Shown here piece after piece: positions 7,031-12,337 of a DNA stretch of 12,337 nucleotides. How positions within the stretch are numbered: position 1 is the stretch's first letter; every line of letters begins with the position of its first letter. Under the pieces are notes generated by a model. The model had not been told where the DNA came from, ran no database searches, and saw only the letters and a list, made by a program, of their open reading frames with translations. Source of the DNA: an uncultured Synergistales bacterium (GTDB taxonomy: Bacteria > Synergistota > Synergistia > Synergistales > Aminobacteriaceae); assembly GCA_937957815.1 (NCBI GenBank), contig CALFXN010000121.1, forward strand, positions 1-12,337, read 5' to 3'. The position numbers and the translations under genes were made by a program.

Positions 7031-7522
7031 ATGACGTCCGAGGAAGCGGGGAATCAGGTACAGGAACTTCTCAAAAACCTCAGGGAACGGGGATTCCGCA
7101 TCACGGAACAACGCAGGATCATCGTCGAAACGCTCGTCGAAAACCAGGGGGTGCACTCCAACGCCCGGGAACTCCTCCAATTCGCGCAGAAGAAGGATCC
7201 GACGCTCGGATTCGCGACGCTGTACCGGACGCTTCTCGTCCTCGAGGATGCCGGATTCGTCCGCCAGCTGAATCTCGGAGAGGGATTCAATCGCTACGAA
7301 GTCCCCGGCAGGGATGTGACACTCCACCTGCTCTGCACATCGTGCGGACGCGTCCGGCATTTCGGCGAACAGGAAAACAAGCTCCGCGTCCTGTCCGTAT
7401 GGGCAGCCGAGGAGGGGTTCGAAATCTCACCGCAGTCGATCCAGATCTTCGGAGTCTGCTCCGAGTGCCTGGCAAGAAATATCCGGTGCGGAACGCCCCG
7501 CGCCCCGGGTTGCCGCAGATGA
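7031..7522 (+). CDS. Fur-family transcriptional regulator with atypical metal site
   Basis: 163 residues, slightly longer than typical Fur because of a basic Cys-containing tail (ARNIRCGTPRAPGCRR). The winged-helix DNA-binding domain is clear: RGFRITEQRRIIVETL and GFATLYRTLLVLEDAGFVRQL. Two CxxC pairs, CTSC (102-105) and CSEC (143-146), form the structural zinc site. Of the regulatory ligands, His42 (VHSNAREL), Glu90 (NRYE) and His99 (LHLLC) remain. The usual histidine cluster before LxxC reads VTLH, and the His normally in the xHSLxIxG motif is Gln (SPQSIQIFG). It is a cytoplasmic metal- or peroxide-responsive repressor; Fur, PerR and Zur cannot be told apart here. AAAGGAAGAG precedes the ATG. 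It has its own promoter, is divergent from the small membrane protein and converges on the deaminase with a 22-bp gap and no obvious terminator. Confidence 0.92.
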   Translation: MTSEEAGNQVQELLKNLRERGFRITEQRRIIVETLVENQGVHSNARELLQFAQKKDPTLGFATLYRTLLVLEDAGFVRQLNLGEGFNRYEVPGRDVTLHLLCTSCGRVRHFGEQENKLRVLSVWAAEEGFEISPQSIQIFGVCSECLARNIRCGTPRAPGCRR

Positions 7523-7544
7523 CCCGCTCAAATCGCCGGCTCCT

Positions 7545-8114
7545 TCACGAGCGGACCATCTTCTTCTCTCCCGCCTGATACACGGCCGACAGGCGCGCGT
7601 ACGTCCCGCGGAGGTCCTCGTATCGCGCCCAGGCGCTTCCCGGATCGTCGAAAGAAGGAATCATGTCGAGAAGCCACGTCATCTCGTAGTACCGGTTCTT
7701 CCGCGTCGGCGCCTGACACCCGAAGACATCCCGCAGAATCTGGAGGTCGTGCGGAATGTTGAAGTCGTCCCGCGTGCTTTCGTATCCGAACAGGTAGCAG
7801 ATCCTGTCGAACCCGGACCACGCGAGCGCGGAGATGCACATCGAACAGGGTTCGTGCGTCGAGAGGAAGAGGCATTCGGACGGAGCGGGGCGATCGGACA
7901 TCGCATAAAACTCCCTGATCGCGTATATCTCCCCGTGCCAGAGGGGACACTCGCTTTCATGATTCGTTCCGGCGATCACCAGGGAAAAATCGCTCTTCCT
8001 GAGGACGGCGGCTCCGAAGACCTTGTCACCCCGTCTGACCCCCGCCTCGGTCAGCGGGACGATGTCGCGTTCGATCACGTCAAGCATCCTGTCGAACAGA
8101 ATCCGATCCGTCAT
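7545..8114 (-). CDS. Cytidine/deoxycytidylate deaminase-fold nucleoside or base deaminase
   Basis: 189 residues. The zinc site is WHGEIYAIREF (His60-Gly61-Glu62) and THEPCSMCISALAW (Pro89-Cys90-x2-Cys93). Zinc ligands and the catalytic Glu are present, but the first motif is HGE rather than the usual HAE. The N-terminal strand DKVFGAAVLRKSDFSLVIAG fits the deaminase fold. A C-terminal extension of about 75 residues (YESTRDDFNIPHDLQILRDV, then YYEMTWLLDMI) is longer than in TadA or cytidine deaminase and suggests a metabolic deaminase such as the guanine-deaminase-like group. The exact substrate cannot be assigned. The start at 8114 was chosen for GGGGAGGG upstream; the frame is open further upstream but would then run through the divergent promoter region. 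It is divergent from the SprA-related metalloprotease gene. Confidence 0.85.
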   Translation of the reverse strand: MTDRILFDRMLDVIERDIVPLTEAGVRRGDKVFGAAVLRKSDFSLVIAGTNHESECPLWHGEIYAIREFYAMSDRPAPSECLFLSTHEPCSMCISALAWSGFDRICYLFGYESTRDDFNIPHDLQILRDVFGCQAPTRKNRYYEMTWLLDMIPSFDDPGSAWARYEDLRGTYARLSAVYQAGEKKMVRS

Positions 8115-8162
8115 TCGCAATCCCTCCCCGCTTTCGTCGCGGCTGTCTTTTCTTTCAGTGTC

Positions 8163-8179
8163 ATTGTACAATATCGATA
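8163..8179. promoter_or_regulatory. Two overlapping palindromes in a divergent promoter region
   Basis: ATTGTACAAT (8163-8172) is a perfect palindrome that shares its last T with a second, TATCGATA (8172-8179). They lie in the 97-bp gap between the divergent deaminase and metalloprotease genes. TACAAT is a possible -10 on both strands, but no good -35 is visible. It is a candidate shared promoter or operator. TGTACAAT recurs at 10485-10492 ahead of the ABC permease. Confidence 0.35.
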
Positions 8180-8211
8180 GTTGAACGTATTCCCCGAAAG
8201 GAGATTCTGTC

Positions 8212-8952
8212 GTGGTCGCTCTCGCCGCCGGCATTCAAAGAGATCCGGAACTTCTGAGATCCGAAGCGCAGGTCCTGGCCCAGGAGCGCAGGATCAGGGC
8301 GCTGGCGGCCGGCGCATCGGTTCGGACGCAGGAACATACGACGGTCGGAACAGACGGAAAGCGATACGTCACGTCGATCTCCATCACGATCTCGGGACCG
8401 GAGAAAATCGTCGACCGTATCGACGGCGGCGCAAAGGGCGTTTCCGTCGAAACGACATCCGAGCCGGACGAAGAGAACCGGAATGGACGAATGCCTCTCC
8501 GCCCGCTCTCGACGGCCGACAGGAACGCAACCTACTCCCCGAAGGTCCGGCAGGCGATCGAGAAGCTCAAGGCGATCGAACGGGACGTCATTTCCCACGA
8601 GGCGGCTCACAAGGCCGCAGGGGGACAGTACGCCGGCCCCGTCTCATACAGTTACACGACCGGCCCCGACGGCAAGAGGTACATCACGGGCGGCGAGGTT
8701 CCGATTTCGGCTCCGGCGGGACGCACTCCGGAAGAAACGGCGCGGATCATGGACCAGGTTCAGCGCGCCGCGCTCGCAGCCGGCGATCCGTCTCCCCAGG
8801 ATATTTCCGTCGCCGCGAAGGCGGCCTCGGCAAAGGCACGCGCCCAGCGCGAAATCTCGCGAACCGAGGCGGGAAGGGCCTACAGCGCGTGGAACATGGC
8901 GAAAGGTGCGGATAGGGCGTCTCCGTTCTCCATGCCGTCCCTCGTCGCCTGA
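8212..8952 (+). CDS. SprA-related putative zinc metalloprotease
   Basis: 246 residues from a GTG with AAAGGAG eight bases upstream. The core resembles the SprA-related family of putative metalloproteases (Pfam PF12118): KAIERDVISHEAAHKAAGGQ carries the HExxH zinc motif (His129, Glu130, His133), followed by YSYTTGPDGKRYITGGEVPI and a helical C-terminal part (RIMDQVQRAALAAGDPSPQD). A first, family-unlike copy of the hairpin occurs at residues 43-60 (TTVGTDGKRYVTSISITI). No signal peptide or membrane helix is seen. The long alanine-rich helices suggest an extended structure. Proteolytic activity has not, to my knowledge, been established for this family, so the function is by motif. It stands alone on the plus strand, followed by a 328-bp non-coding region. 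Confidence 0.82.
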   Translation: MVALAAGIQRDPELLRSEAQVLAQERRIRALAAGASVRTQEHTTVGTDGKRYVTSISITISGPEKIVDRIDGGAKGVSVETTSEPDEENRNGRMPLRPLSTADRNATYSPKVRQAIEKLKAIERDVISHEAAHKAAGGQYAGPVSYSYTTGPDGKRYITGGEVPISAPAGRTPEETARIMDQVQRAALAAGDPSPQDISVAAKAASAKARAQREISRTEAGRAYSAWNMAKGADRASPFSMPSLVA

Positions 8953-9133
8953 CAAAAGTCGTTTCCGTCCCCTTCCGGATACAGCACACCCCGACGGATA
9001 TCAGGCGGACCTTTTTGCCGGCAACCGTCTCCCCGCGGTGGCAAACAGATGGCGACATGTTGCGCGTTCCCGCAGATTGTATTCCCTTATGAACTCTCCC
9101 AATTTTGCATTATGCTTTTTCTCGGGTTTTGCC

Positions 9134-9162
9134 TTGTCATCTTCCCCATGGAATGGTACTCT
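9134..9162 (+). promoter_or_regulatory. Putative extended -10 promoter
   Basis: TTGTCA (9134-9139) is a good -35. A 17-bp spacer ends in TGG, giving the extended -10 pattern TGN, followed by a weak -10, TACTCT (9157-9162). A Fur-box-like sequence starts eight bases downstream, where it would cover the transcription start. The presumed target is the small membrane gene at 9281. Confidence 0.4.
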
Positions 9163-9169
9163 CAATAGT

Positions 9170-9188
9170 GATAATGATTTTCATTTTT
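9170..9188. promoter_or_regulatory. Fur-box-like operator
   Basis: GATAATGATTTTCATTTTT matches the classical 19-bp Fur box GATAATGATAATCATTATC at 15 of 19 positions, by direct base-by-base comparison. It contains an internal inverted repeat AATGA-TTT-TCATT (9173-9185). Its position just downstream of a candidate -10 fits repression. AT-richness raises the chance of a random partial match, but the surroundings are otherwise GC-rich and a Fur-family gene lies about 2 kb away. Confidence 0.6.
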
Positions 9189-9280
9189 ATCTATCGTCTT
9201 TCCTGTTTCCGCCCAGGAAGCGCTCGGGCCGTACAAAACGCACGCGTGTAATTCTCTCGTCACAGGGGGAGGTGGCGTCT

Positions 9281-9385
9281 GTGAACAAGATGACTGTTAT
9301 CTGGCTTGGCATCATGGCGGTTATTGGTATTGTCATGATTGTTATGAAGCTCCGCAACAGGAATTCGAACACTGGGGAGAAATAA
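9281..9385 (+). CDS. 34-residue single-helix membrane protein, possibly iron-regulated
   Basis: A GTG start with GGGGGAGG eight bases upstream opens a 34-codon frame. The product has a short N-terminus (MNKM), one hydrophobic helix (about residues 5-22, TVIWLGIMAVIGIVMIVM) and a polar basic tail (KLRNRNSNTGEK), predicting a membrane anchor with a cytoplasmic tail. I recognise no family. Codon use is more AT-rich than its neighbours. The leader carries a Fur-box-like site, so iron-dependent expression is a reasonable inference. The leader between operator and start is about 90 nt. An alternative start is ATG 9290. Confidence 0.6.
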   Translation: MNKMTVIWLGIMAVIGIVMIVMKLRNRNSNTGEK

Positions 9386-9549
9386 CTCCGCGATATATCG
9401 TGGTGCAGCGGGGACCGGAAAACCGCGCGCGGCCCGCTCAGCATCCCGGGAATCTCCGGGCGAATCGAATACATTCGTTCATTTCGACTTCCGAATTGCC
9501 GATGAGTATTCAGAAGGATCAGATTTTCATCGACGGGGAGGATGGCGAC

Positions 9550-9726
9550 ATGACGGAGCGAATCGATCCCGTTCGGGGAGACGTCTTCCCGATTCCAAGC
9601 CGACGCGTTCAGCCGAAGAACCGGAAGAGGGACTATCGAGACGGCAGACGTGCATTCGAATATGCCCTCGAAAAGCGTCGTCGGAATGACGACGAGGACG
9701 ACGACGGACTTGATACGTTTGTGTGA
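9550..9726 (+). CDS. Small basic protein with acidic C-terminus (58 aa)
   Basis: Starts at ATG 9550, chosen because GGGGAGG lies eight bases upstream; frames opening further upstream have no ribosome site. The sequence runs MTERIDPVRGDVFPIPSRRV, then a basic section (QPKNRKRDYRDGRRAFEYAL), and ends in a run of acidic residues (NDDEDDDGLDTFV). It is predicted soluble. No family is recognised. It ends 25 bp before deoC and is probably cotranscribed with it. The upstream gap (9386-9549) holds a CCCGG/CCGGG hairpin (9445-9460) and a CGAAT/ATTCG repeat but no clear promoter. Confidence 0.65.
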   Translation: MTERIDPVRGDVFPIPSRRVQPKNRKRDYRDGRRAFEYALEKRRRNDDEDDDGLDTFV

Positions 9727-9751
9727 CGCCCGCCCGGAGAATCCGGAGGCA

Positions 9752-10429
9752 ATGCCTCACGCGAGCGCAATATCCGCATCACAGATCGACAATACCCTCC
9801 TTCGCTCCGATACGACACGCGAGGATGTTGGCAATTTTCTCGAACGAAGTCTTCCTTTTTCGTTCCGGACGCTCGTCGTTCCCCCGTGGGCTATTCCCTT
9901 GGCGGTGTCGGCGTGTTCGGGAACGGCCTGCGGTGTCTCTGCCGTCGTCGGGTTCCCCCACGGGACCGTTCCCCTGTCCGTCAAGCTCCGCGAAGTCGAG
10001 ACGTACGTCTCTTCGGGCGTCAGCGATCTCGACATCGTCGCTCCGGTCTACGCGATCCGTTCGGGCGACTGGAAAACCGTCGAGCTGGAGATCCGCGCGC
10101 TGCGCGAAGCGTGTGGTGCGCGCATTTTCAAGCTTATCATCGAAACTCCGCTCCTGTCCGCCGAAGAGATCGCCCTACTCTGCGACATTTCCCTCTCCGG
10201 GCCCGGTCCCGACTTCCTGAAGACCGGCACCGGATTTTCCGGAAAAGTCACCACGACGGAACATGTCCGGCTCCTCCGCGAACGCCTCCGCGGCAGGAGA
10301 CGCATCAAGGCTTCCGGCGGAATCCGTACGCTCGCCGACGCCCTCTCATTTCTCGACGCGGGAGCCGATGTCATCGGGACGAGCGCTGGAATCGGCATTC
10401 TCGGGGAGCAGTCAGCCTCCTCCGCCTGA
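9752..10429 (+). CDS. deoC: Deoxyribose-phosphate aldolase
   Basis: 225 residues, the usual bacterial DeoC length. It should split 2-deoxy-D-ribose 5-phosphate into glyceraldehyde 3-phosphate and acetaldehyde in the cytoplasm, the last step of deoxynucleoside breakdown. Family landmarks in order: IDNTLLRSDTTREDV (11-25; Asn where most have His), VVGFPHGTVPLSVKLREVE (65-83), SDLDIV with the catalytic-type Asp94, IFKLIIETPLLSAEEI, PDFLKTGTGFSG with the Schiff-base Lys157 (usual motif KTSTG, here KTGTG), and RIKASGGIRT with the second Lys186. The ATG at 9752 is only two bases after GGAGG, unusually close; an earlier GGAG (9735) would be 13 bases away. No other start precedes the conserved N-terminus well. 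It follows the 58-residue protein by 25 bp. A T7 run (10438-10444) follows the stop without a convincing stem. Confidence 0.93.
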   Translation: MPHASAISASQIDNTLLRSDTTREDVGNFLERSLPFSFRTLVVPPWAIPLAVSACSGTACGVSAVVGFPHGTVPLSVKLREVETYVSSGVSDLDIVAPVYAIRSGDWKTVELEIRALREACGARIFKLIIETPLLSAEEIALLCDISLSGPGPDFLKTGTGFSGKVTTTEHVRLLRERLRGRRRIKASGGIRTLADALSFLDAGADVIGTSAGIGILGEQSASSA

Positions 10430-10464
10430 GACCTCCGTTTTTTTCCTTTCACACCCCGCGGTCG

Positions 10465-10492
10465 TTGCCTTCCCGTCAATATAATGTACAAT
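10465..10492 (+). promoter_or_regulatory. Putative promoter of the ABC transporter operon
   Basis: TTGCCT (10465-10470), a 16-bp spacer and TACAAT (10487-10492) lie in the 163-bp gap after deoC, about 100 bp before the permease start. A perfect TATAAT (10480-10485) overlaps this region but has no matching -35. The -10 lies in TGTACAAT, an 8-mer shared with the palindrome at 8163-8172. Confidence 0.4.
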
Positions 10493-10592
10493 TCTTACGT
10501 GATCGCAACAATGAACCCATTCGTCCAGATCCCGTTCTGGCGGTGCACACTTCCGGGTTTCGCCGCCAGGAACGTACGGAAGGGTGCGCGGC

Positions 10593-11405
10593 ATGGTTCG
10601 ACGTGCTTTCTGGGGAGTTTTGTTCTGCCTCTATTTCGCATACGTTCTCGCGCCGATCCTGCTCATGTTCGTGGGGTCGTTCGGCGAGAAATGGTTCGGT
10701 ACGCTCCTGCCGACCGGCTTCACCTGGCGGTGGTATCTCGACCTGTTCTCGAAGGCGATGTACGTCCGGGCGATGATGATGAGCCTTCTCGTCGCGTCGC
10801 TCTCCGCCGTTCTCAACGCCGCGATCGGCATTCCGGCGGTCTATGCGGTCCACACGCTCCGGAAGCCGTGGCTCCGGCGGCTTTTCGACTTCGTCATCCT
10901 GCTGCCCATCGCGATTCCCCCCGTCGTCATGGGGCTCGGATTCGTGCAGGCGTTCAACTGGTCGTCCTTCTCGCTCGTCGGCACGTGGCATCTCCTCCTC
11001 GCCGCACACGTCGTCTACACGCTCCCGTTCATGCTCCGGCCGCTCATGGCCAACCTTGAGCTCCTCCGCTGGAACACGCTCGAGGAAGCCGCGACGTCGC
11101 TCGGCGCGTCGCCGTGGTTCGTCACGAAGCGGGTTCTCATCCCCAATCTGTTGCCCGGGCTGACTTCCGGCGCACTCATGACATTCGCGATGTCTCTCGG
11201 CGAATTCCAGCTCGCGGTGATGGTCACCGGATCCGCGAGCCAGACCTACCCCGTCGTCCTCTATCAGGCGTTCTACGTCAGTACGGGCTTCGCCTGCGCG
11301 GCGACGACGTTGCTCGTTCTCCTGAGCCTCTTCAGCCTGACCGGCGTTCTGGTACTTCGGAAGATATTCGGAGGCGGCGGCCAGGCCGAGATCGTCGGCG
11401 CATGA
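10593..11405 (+). CDS. ABC transporter permease, PotC-like (polyamine/iron/phosphonate type)
   Basis: 270 residues with six probable membrane helices (about 7-28, 62-84, 98-120, 127-150, 188-210, 235-256). The cytoplasmic EAA loop that docks on the ATPase is EEAATSLGASPWFVTKRVLI (164-183), followed by PNLLPG. The N-terminal pattern YVLAPILLMFVGSFGEKWFG, then GFTWRWYLDL, is that of the second permease in polyamine, ferric-ion or 2-aminoethylphosphonate importers; the substrate cannot be told. ATG 10593 was preferred over the GTG at 10584 because GGAAGG ends nine bases before it. A TIGR00725 protein and an ABC ATPase follow on the same strand. The partner permease and the binding protein are not in the window and may lie beyond the right end. 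Confidence 0.9.
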   Translation: MVRRAFWGVLFCLYFAYVLAPILLMFVGSFGEKWFGTLLPTGFTWRWYLDLFSKAMYVRAMMMSLLVASLSAVLNAAIGIPAVYAVHTLRKPWLRRLFDFVILLPIAIPPVVMGLGFVQAFNWSSFSLVGTWHLLLAAHVVYTLPFMLRPLMANLELLRWNTLEEAATSLGASPWFVTKRVLIPNLLPGLTSGALMTFAMSLGEFQLAVMVTGSASQTYPVVLYQAFYVSTGFACAATTLLVLLSLFSLTGVLVLRKIFGGGGQAEIVGA

Positions 11406-11446
11406 CCCCGGGCGGCCATACGAGAATTTTCTCCGAGGAGGATGTC

Positions 11447-11938
11447 ATGAATCCTGCGGAACGAATCATCAGCGTCATCGGAGCATCCGTCGCGACCCCG
11501 GAACAGTACGATCTCGCGCTCCGCGTCGGGCGTCTCCTGGCGGAGGCGGGCGCCGTCGTGGTCTGCGGCGGGCGCGGAGGCGTTATGGAAGGCGTCTGTC
11601 GCGGAGTCCGCGAGGCGGGCGGAATCTCCGTCGGGATCCTGCCGACGAATCGGGGCGAGGCGAATCCATACGTCACGATTCCCGTCACGACCGGCATCGG
11701 CGAAGCGCGGAACGTGGTCGTCGTCTCGTCTGGCGATGCGGTCATCTCGATCGGCGGCGGACCGGGGACGCTCTCCGAAATCGGACTCGCGCTCAAGATC
11801 GGCAAGCCCGTCGTCTTCCTCAGCACATGGGATCCGGTCGACGAATGCGGCGTGTCCGCAGCGGCGCACACCGCAGCCGATCCCGCGGAGGCGGTCAGCC
11901 TCGCGTTCCGTCTCGCCGGGGAGCCGGAGCGCACATGA
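11447..11938 (+). CDS. TIGR00725/LOG-like nucleotide-binding family protein
   Basis: 163 residues with a Rossmann-like fold: ISVIGASVATPEQYDLALRV, AGAVVVCGGRGGVMEGVCRG, then GIGEARNVVVVSSGDAVISI and GGGPGTLSEIGLALKIGKPV (103-122). GGGPGTLSE corresponds to the PGGxGTxxE phosphate-binding motif of the lysine-decarboxylase-like/LOG group, whose best-known members release cytokinin-type bases from nucleoside monophosphates. TIGR00725 members are shorter and their reaction is not established. GAGGAG lies six bases before ATG 11447. An in-frame ATG at 11402 overlaps the permease stop, but it would put this ribosome site inside the gene. The stop overlaps the ATPase start (ATGA). Its place inside an ABC transporter operon suggests a role tied to the imported substrate, which is inference. 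Confidence 0.88.
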   Translation: MNPAERIISVIGASVATPEQYDLALRVGRLLAEAGAVVVCGGRGGVMEGVCRGVREAGGISVGILPTNRGEANPYVTIPVTTGIGEARNVVVVSSGDAVISIGGGPGTLSEIGLALKIGKPVVFLSTWDPVDECGVSAAAHTAADPAEAVSLAFRLAGEPERT

Positions 11939-12292
11939 AAACCGTCCGGCTCGAAAACGTCTCGAAGCGGTTCGGGAAGTTCGATGCGTTGCGCGACGTT
12001 TCGCTGACGATCGGCGAAGGAGAGTTCCTTTCGCTTCTCGGTCCCTCCGGATGCGGTAAGACGACGTCACTGCGCCTGATCGCGGGATTTCTTTCCCCCG
12101 ACGGGGGGGATGTCCTGATCGGGGGACGTTCGATGAGAGGCGTGTCCGTAAAGGAGCGTCGCATCGGGATCGTGTTCCAGAACTACGCACTCTTCCCGAA
12201 CCTGAGCGTCTACGACAACGTCGCCTTCGGACCGAGGGCGCGATCGCTCTCCGAACGGATATTCGCGCCGAAGATCGCCCAGCTCCTCGAAC
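11935..12292 (+). CDS. ABC transporter ATPase (PotA/FbpC type), cut by contig end
   Basis: N-terminal 119 residues of an importer ATPase: VRLENVSKRFGKFDALRDVS, Walker A GPSGCGKTT (36-44), RLIAGFLSPDGGDVLIGGR, and the Q-loop FQNYALFPNLSVYDNVAFGP (Gln82). The signature LSGGQ, Walker B and the C-terminal TOBE region are off the contig. It should energise the permease encoded upstream. It starts at 11935, overlapping the TIGR00725 stop by 4 bp, so it is translationally coupled. Residues that appear to follow LLEQ (IGRASCRERV) are adapter and not protein. Confidence 0.93.
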
Positions 12293-12337
12293 AGATCGGA
12301 AGAGCGTCGTGTAGGGAAAGAGTGTAGATCTCGGTGG
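12293..12337 (+). other. Illumina TruSeq universal-side adapter, reverse complement (not genomic)
   Basis: From 12293 the sequence reads AGATCGGAAGAGCGTCGTGT and on through AGGGAAAGAGTGTAGATCTCGGTGG, the reverse complement of the TruSeq universal adapter. Together with the index-side adapter at the left end, the record spans a whole library molecule from P7 side to P5 side. Confidence 0.98.

Larger units (their letters stand above)
8953..9280. other. Non-coding region, AT-rich in its right half
   Basis: No convincing gene on either strand. The left part (8953-9060) is GC-rich and contains the palindrome TTGCCGGCAA (9015-9024) and TTTGCC/GGCAAA arms (9014-9019, 9040-9045). No clear terminator hairpin with a T-run follows the metalloprotease gene. 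From about 9060 to 9240 the DNA becomes markedly AT-rich and holds a promoter and a Fur-box-like site leading to the 34-residue protein. No riboswitch class could be recognised by eye. Confidence 0.6.

Noticed and set aside
8953..9060. Possible riboswitch or terminator from TTTGCC/GGCAAA arms and the TTGCCGGCAA palindrome
   Set aside because: The arms are short, no T-run follows in the right place, and I could not match any riboswitch consensus, including c-di-GMP types.
10408..10444. Intrinsic terminator after deoC, suggested by the T7 run at 10438-10444
   Set aside because: No stable GC stem directly precedes the T-run; only four-base TCAG/CTGA arms are visible.
11402..11446. ATG at 11402 as start of the TIGR00725 gene, overlapping the permease stop
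   Set aside because: It would add MTPGGHTRIFSEEDV, unlike the family N-terminus, and would place the strong GAGGAG ribosome site inside the gene.

Overview
This is a GC-rich bacterial metagenome-style contig carried between two pieces of sequencing-library adapter. Positions 1-47 are the index-side Illumina TruSeq adapter and 12293-12337 are the reverse complement of the universal-side adapter, so genomic DNA runs only from about 48 to 12292 and both terminal genes are cut. The source looks like a GC-rich, c-di-GMP-rich bacterium. Synergistota is a weak guess, from the GGDEF/HD-GYP subtype, the SprA-related metalloprotease and the small-protein content; nothing in the window is a taxonomic marker.

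Layout. On the minus strand, 48-1690 holds a UPF0316-type membrane protein followed by a truncated multi-PAS sensor protein. A 106-bp divergent region with a perfect 7-bp inverted repeat separates these from a plus-strand pair: an HDOD protein (1797) overlapping by 4 bp a GAF-GGDEF diguanylate cyclase (3056). Next, 4337-5609 is a damaged block: an iron-type alcohol dehydrogenase lacking its NAD-binding loop and its C-terminal half runs directly into a GGDEF/HD-GYP phosphodiesterase lacking its GGDEF signature, its linker and part of its C-terminus. The surviving pieces are well conserved, so the deletions are either recent or artefactual. A very strong bidirectional terminator (5588-5628) closes this block.

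On the minus strand, 5652-6828 holds an exported PpiC-type foldase and, upstream of it, a 57-residue two-helix membrane protein. Divergent from these is a Fur-family repressor (7031) with an unusual metal site. It converges with a cytidine-deaminase-fold enzyme (7545-8114), which is divergent from a SprA-related HExxH metalloprotease (8212-8952).

An AT-rich stretch (about 9060-9240) follows, with a 15/19 Fur-box match downstream of an extended -10, ahead of a 34-residue membrane protein. Then come a 58-residue basic/acidic protein and deoC, and finally an operon of ABC permease, TIGR00725/LOG-like protein and ABC ATPase (cut at the end), of the polyamine/iron/phosphonate import type.

How the genes may work together: the left half is second-messenger signalling (synthesis by GGDEF, degradation by HD-GYP, sensing by PAS/GAF, output through HDOD). 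The centre is envelope protein folding plus metal-responsive regulation. The right half is nutrient import and deoxynucleoside catabolism. I see no CRISPR array, tRNA, rRNA, prophage or insertion sequence, and no convincing new multi-gene system. The items most worth a second look are the multiply deleted 4337-5609 block, the Fur-box small protein, the atypical Fur protein and the metalloprotease with a repeated substrate-like hairpin.
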